Origin: Pieris napi
Lineage: Eukaryota > Arthropoda > Insecta > Lepidoptera > Pieridae
Assembly: GCF_905475465.1 (NCBI RefSeq)
Contig: NC_062244.1
Location: 322,501-386,500, forward strand
Direction of reading: 5' to 3'
DNA: 64,000 nt
The notes under the pieces are model-generated. The model searched no databases, was not told the DNA's origin, and saw nothing but the letters and a program-made list of their open reading frames with translations. Made by a program: the position numbers and the translations under genes. Below, piece after piece: positions 59,893 through 64,000 of this stretch (positions are counted from its first letter, which is position 1; every line of letters begins with the position of its first letter).

Positions 59893-60932
59893 ATGACCAG
59901 AAAGTGGATATTTTTATGTGCAGCTGTAGTGGTGTTAATGCACTTTTCTATTATTCTTTTTATGTTAAGCCCACTGTATAGTAATAGATCATTCTATAGG
60001 AGTAGTTATGTACACCTCGGATTGCGACAGTCGAGCGTCAGTTGGTGTAAAGAGCTGCGGCTGCGGAAGCCCCCTTCTTATAATGTCGTGGCTCTTGCCT
60101 CTTATCCAGGCAGCGGAAACACCTGGTTGAGGTATCTCTTACAACAAGCTACGGGTATGTAAAGTTATTTTTGAGCGCAGTGTTATTTTACGTATAAATT
60201 TTATTCTTTTGTTCATATGTTTGTAGGTATTATGACTGGTTCAATCTATATGGATTATGGTCTGAAAGTTCATGGTTTCCCAGCAGAGAATGTCACTAAT
60301 GGTTCAGTGCTTGTTGTAAAAACTCATGAAGGTCCTCCACCTGACAAAAAGTTTCAAGCTGCCGTATTACTTATAAGGAATCCTAGAGATGCAATATTAG
60401 TAAGTGGTTCTGTTTTTGTTATAAACAATTATTGTTGCCCTAATAAAAATTAATTATTTTGTTATTAGAATATATTTGTTTGTCATACAGATAAGTAAAA
60501 ATGTCAGATGTTTTTTTAATTTGCATCATTAACATAAACTGTGACTGTTTTACATTAAGTAGATTTTCTTTAGTATTTTAGTTTTATGACATTTAAAGGC
60601 TTTGTTTTATTTTTATTTGCAGTGTTGCATTATACATGAGGCTTTGTCACCTAACACCTATGTATGCACATTTATATAATACAAGATCTGCATTTGAATG
60701 AGATCCTAAGGTTAGATGTTGTTTTTATTATCATCATTATTCAGAATGGTTGTATATAATCTATTGTATGCATAATAACTAGTTTAAATATTTCAGGCGG
60801 ACTTTAACAGAATTCACAAAGGCCATATAGGTACGGCACCTAAATCAGCCTTTAATAGAAAGACTAGAGACCAAAAATCTGGTTAGTTACAGCTACATTA
60901 CATTGACACCTAGATTTGCTTAATTTTATTCA

Positions 60933-60971
<39 letters not shown>

Positions 60972-62010
60972 ACAATAGTCTGTATTTCAATAGCAAGCAA
61001 GAGGCTAAATAAAACTTCTATTTGTTTCTCTGTAAATAAAGAATGCAATTTTATTTATCGAGTAGGTTACACACTGATACAATCTAACAATAATTACAAG
61101 ACTAACACAATCTTACCTGTAAATAAAGAAACGACAATAAAAGTTCATTGTTATCACCTCTCGATGTTAAGCTATAACTAAGTATTAAAATAATTTACAA
61201 ATAAGATTAAAATGCAATTCCACAATCTCAGCATATTTGCCCTTTACATCTTTGACAATGTCAGCTAGCTTGACGTGACACGACGCGAATATTCAAATTA
61301 AAGAGATCATTCTCTTTACATATATATATATATGTATTTCAATGAATTCCATATTCCTTGATACATTTCTGGTGAATTAAACTAATTTTGTGTTATGGCA
61401 CAATAAAATATATCAAAAGATTTTCTCGTTATGGGATTGAGTAGCTCTACATTTCACCTTCAATACAATTTTTGTATTGAAAGGTTTTTTAAGTGTTACA
61501 TTGTATATTTACAGCCTAGTTAATAAATTGATAGGAATTTATTGATCAATGGCACAATGTTACTTTACAGATTGGACATCATATGTGTCCACAGAGGTGA
61601 TGACATGGGAGAGTACTCACCGATTATGGCTAACCAGATTTTCTGGTCCACTGCACATAGTTCTATATGAGAGGCTAGTGATAGACACTCGCAGTACACT
61701 ACTATCTGTATTGGACTTCCTCAACCAAAGTGTAACTGAGGTATCTATAATGTTTTTAGAATGAAAGAAAATATTATACTTATTGTAAGAAACAGGAATG
61801 AATTTTTTGGTTGTAAATGTTATAATTATAATTTTTCAGGAGGCCATGGACTGTGCATTAGCAAACAAGGAGGGTATTTATCGCAGAAGAAAAAAGCACA
61901 ACGATTTTGACCCGTTTACACCTCATATGTATGCAGTCTTGGACACTGTACGTAGAAGAGTTGCTAACTTGATAGTGGAGTATGAGAAATCGCACAACCA
62001 CACCTATTAG
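59893..62010 (+). CDS. WSCD-type sulfotransferase (CG9164-like), type II Golgi membrane protein
   Basis: Five coding exons (59893-60154, 60227-60399, 60797-60881, 61571-61740, 61840-62010) with GT/AG borders give 286 residues. Residues about 5-26 form a single membrane anchor near the N-terminus. The PAPS-binding loop SYPGSGNTWLRYLL is at 70-83 and the 3'-phosphate-binding LIRNPRDAIL at 136-145, followed by ADFNRIHKGHIG, WESTHRLW and VLYERLV. This is the pattern of WSCD1/WSCD2 sulfotransferase domains; like the fly member it lacks WSC domains. Vertebrate WSCD1 sulfates sialic acid; the insect acceptor is unknown. An AATAAA lies at 62049-62054, with others further on. Intron 3 contains a (TA)n tract. 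Confidence 0.9.
60936..60969. repeat. (TA)n microsatellite, 34 bp
   Basis: 17 TA units in intron 3 of the WSCD-like gene. A shorter TA run recurs at about 61319-61334, so the 350 bp between them may be an insertion flanked by TA-rich sequence. Confidence 0.85.
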
Positions 62011-63040
62011 TTAATACTTACATCATAATCTTAATAGCATCGATTGTTAATAAAAAGTCAAAGTTTACAGTGCATCTACCATTTGTGTCTGTGTTAATTT
62101 TAAACTAAAAACTGTTAAAATGAAGAGGAAATGGAATGGATGTAATGACTCCTGCTACTACTTTATATAAATTATATTAAAACAAGTGTGTCTAAGACAA
62201 TTGCTGGTTATTGACAAATTTGTCTTTGATCCATTTTGAAAAGTTCCTATTTGTGAGCTGCTATTGTTTTACGTTTTTAGTAAATTTGAGGAAATATTTT
62301 ATTCAGAAATGTTTCATTTTGTGAAATTTTCAAGCTTTATAAATTTGACAACGAAAACTAAACACTTACCTGGATACTCTGGAATATACACAATAACTAT
62401 TTTCTCATAACTATAGTTAGATCAATTTTCTATTAGTTTTTTAAAGTTGGAAATGCAAATCAGTATTATTCCAATGGAATGCCAAAATGTATATTAGAAA
62501 TGATGTCCATATAGTTAAGAATTAAGTTATTGAAATTCACATTTTTGGTGATGTATATTTGTAAATAAGAATCTCTACCATCTGTTTTAAATAAATCCGT
62601 GTTTGTCTTCTTGTGTGTGTTTATTCTAAAAAGTAGGCCTATCTGTTTATTGTAAAAAAATTAATAAATTAGACAATTAAGACATTGACCCCAATGAAAA
62701 AATCATCGAATTTTCTTTACCCTTGTACTAAATTTTGTTTAAATGTAGCCATAAGTTAGTGATTTTCTTGTAATATAAACCATTAAAAATAATATCTGAT
62801 ATCTTTGGTTATTTTATTTCTCAGAACCTCAGTTTCAAGAGAAATATCTGAAAGTAAGATGGACTCGTTATATGGCAATATTATGTACTGTGTATCATTG
62901 TCATTATGGCGTTTAAATACCTTTGTGCGCTTGGACGTTTATTAAGGGGCTGAAGCAGAGCAGGAGAACAGAGCCCAGTTTAGGAAATTGCATCGCGCCC
63001 CCAGATTATACTTTAGAACTTCAATAAAAGAATTATAAAA
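62011..63040 (+). other. 3' UTR/downstream flank of the WSCD-like gene
   Basis: AT-rich, without coding frames. AATAAA hexamers occur at 62049-62054, near 62590 (TTTAAATAAATC) and near 63024 (CAATAAAAG), so several 3' UTR lengths are possible. Confidence 0.45.
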
Positions 63041-64000
63041 TTAAATACGCTTTATTTCATATTTCGTCATTATTTCTTGGTCACATCGAGACAAAGGGGA
63101 CACTCGCGCGGAGATTTGTTTTCATTTACAATATAAAATGTATGCAAGTGATGACCGAGGCTCACAAATAAATTAACGTGATTTATACATAAAGCGGCGA
63201 GTGCCCCGTCCGTTTCCGTTTACACTTCATTACATCACGAGTACCGATTTTATTTCTAATTATAACAATGTTTTTGAAAGTTCAATTTTTCGGGGTCAGG
63301 GTCATTTCGAAAACGTCAACAATTATAATTCGCATAAACTCAACGAGCACGCTTAAATAATGACCAGTAAAATTTAACCTCTAATAACATCCTATTAAAC
63401 TCTTAATATTATACAAAATCATCGTCAATATCACAAAAAGCGATAAAATAATCGCAAACTCTCGACAAAATATATATAATCCACGCCGCGGCCGGTCGAA
63501 CCGATTCACGTCGGAGATTATTTTCACCTCGGTCGTCCTAACGTAAAGCAATGTACAGAGCGAAACTCATTTACAATTTATTACTTTCGATCCATCCGAC
63601 CGGAACCGACGACTCCCTTCGGGTCCGACGGACGGACAGATAATAACTTTACAAAACTAAACAACAAAAAATCTTTTGTACAAAAAGAAAACAAATCGTC
63701 ACAAAGCCGTTTTAGTAATAATTGAATCGCGCGGCGGGGCCACGGTGTCAAGATCAGTCGAGTGGCCTCGCGGCGCCGAAGTCCCGGCTCCCGTCCACTT
63801 CCTCCGCCGATTGTCTAAATTAATTTATCATTTCGAGCCGAACAGTCTCCGCGTCCGAAAGACTCCTTCCGCGGGACGCACGTCGCTCCCGGACGAGCCG
63901 CGCGGCGGATGACGCTTTTATCCTAAACGCCGAGGCCGATTATTCGTATCGCGAACGGCGGACGGAGAGACCCCGTCGAGAACGGTTCGTCCGATTTTCA
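63041..64000 (-). other. GC-rich window edge, probably 3' UTR of a minus-strand gene
   Basis: From about 63,450 the base composition changes to GC-rich with many CpG. No frame on either strand is convincingly coding: the minus-strand frames entering from the right edge all stop within about 30 codons. A minus-strand AATAAA (TTTATT near 63052-63057) would suit the 3' end of a gene transcribed leftward from outside the window. An open plus-strand frame at 63676-63912 is explained by CpG richness. Confidence 0.35.

Noticed and set aside
63676..63912. 78-codon GC-rich plus-strand frame
   Set aside because: Arg/Pro/Ser-rich translation typical of random CpG-rich DNA; no family and no splice sites.

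Overview
This is a stretch of a eukaryotic nuclear genome, almost certainly a moth or butterfly. The evidence is intron-containing genes with GT/AG borders, an AT-rich background, insect-type protein sequences, and repeats typical of Lepidoptera (a tRNA-derived SINE, an R1-type LINE fragment, Jockey, CR1-like and I-type LINEs). There are no operons, CRISPR arrays or other prokaryotic features.

Layout. Bases 1 to about 19,000 are gene-poor: I see no coding gene there, but I do see a SINE with a 13-bp target duplication, LINE fragments, a 601-bp PIF/Harbinger-like mini-transposon that keeps the start of a transposase, and a second inverted-repeat element. From 19 to 34 kb lie three ordinary genes: Snr1 (SMARCB1/SNF5, minus), the mitochondrial citrate carrier (scheggia/SLC25A1, plus) and an aldo-keto reductase (minus). 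Snr1 and the citrate carrier are head to head with 374 bp between start codons. Every exon border was derived by hand and all reading frames join without gaps. A coding-like exon at 19055-19146 could be an alternative 3' end of Snr1, and an orphan THAP-domain first exon sits inside an intron of the reductase.

From about 34.05 to 55.3 kb is a transposon island of some 21 kb. Its base appears to be an old LTR-like element containing a ~48-bp minisatellite. Two copies of a large DNA transposon family (terminal repeat GGGGTCTAGCC, 3-bp CTG target duplications, no transposase) are inserted at equivalent points of that minisatellite. The second copy is split by a near-intact 5.2-kb I-type LINE (11-bp target duplication). 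That LINE is in turn split by a third copy of the same DNA transposon. A 5'-truncated CR1-like LINE sits in another part of copy 2. A 5'-truncated Jockey LINE (11-bp target duplication) sits in the old base element. All three transposon copies carry the same small two-exon reading frame for a putative membrane peptide, which is the least explained feature of the window.

From 56 to 62 kb are three more housekeeping genes: POP4/Rpp29 (plus) convergent with CNOT10 (minus), and CNOT10 divergent from a WSCD-type sulfotransferase (plus). A DRE-like TATCGATA lies 32 bp upstream of the CNOT10 start. The last kilobase becomes GC-rich and looks like the untranslated end of a minus-strand gene lying beyond the window.

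The genes act in separate basic processes (chromatin remodelling, citrate export, carbonyl reduction, RNase P, mRNA deadenylation, sulfation); I see no pathway linking them beyond shared or paired promoters.
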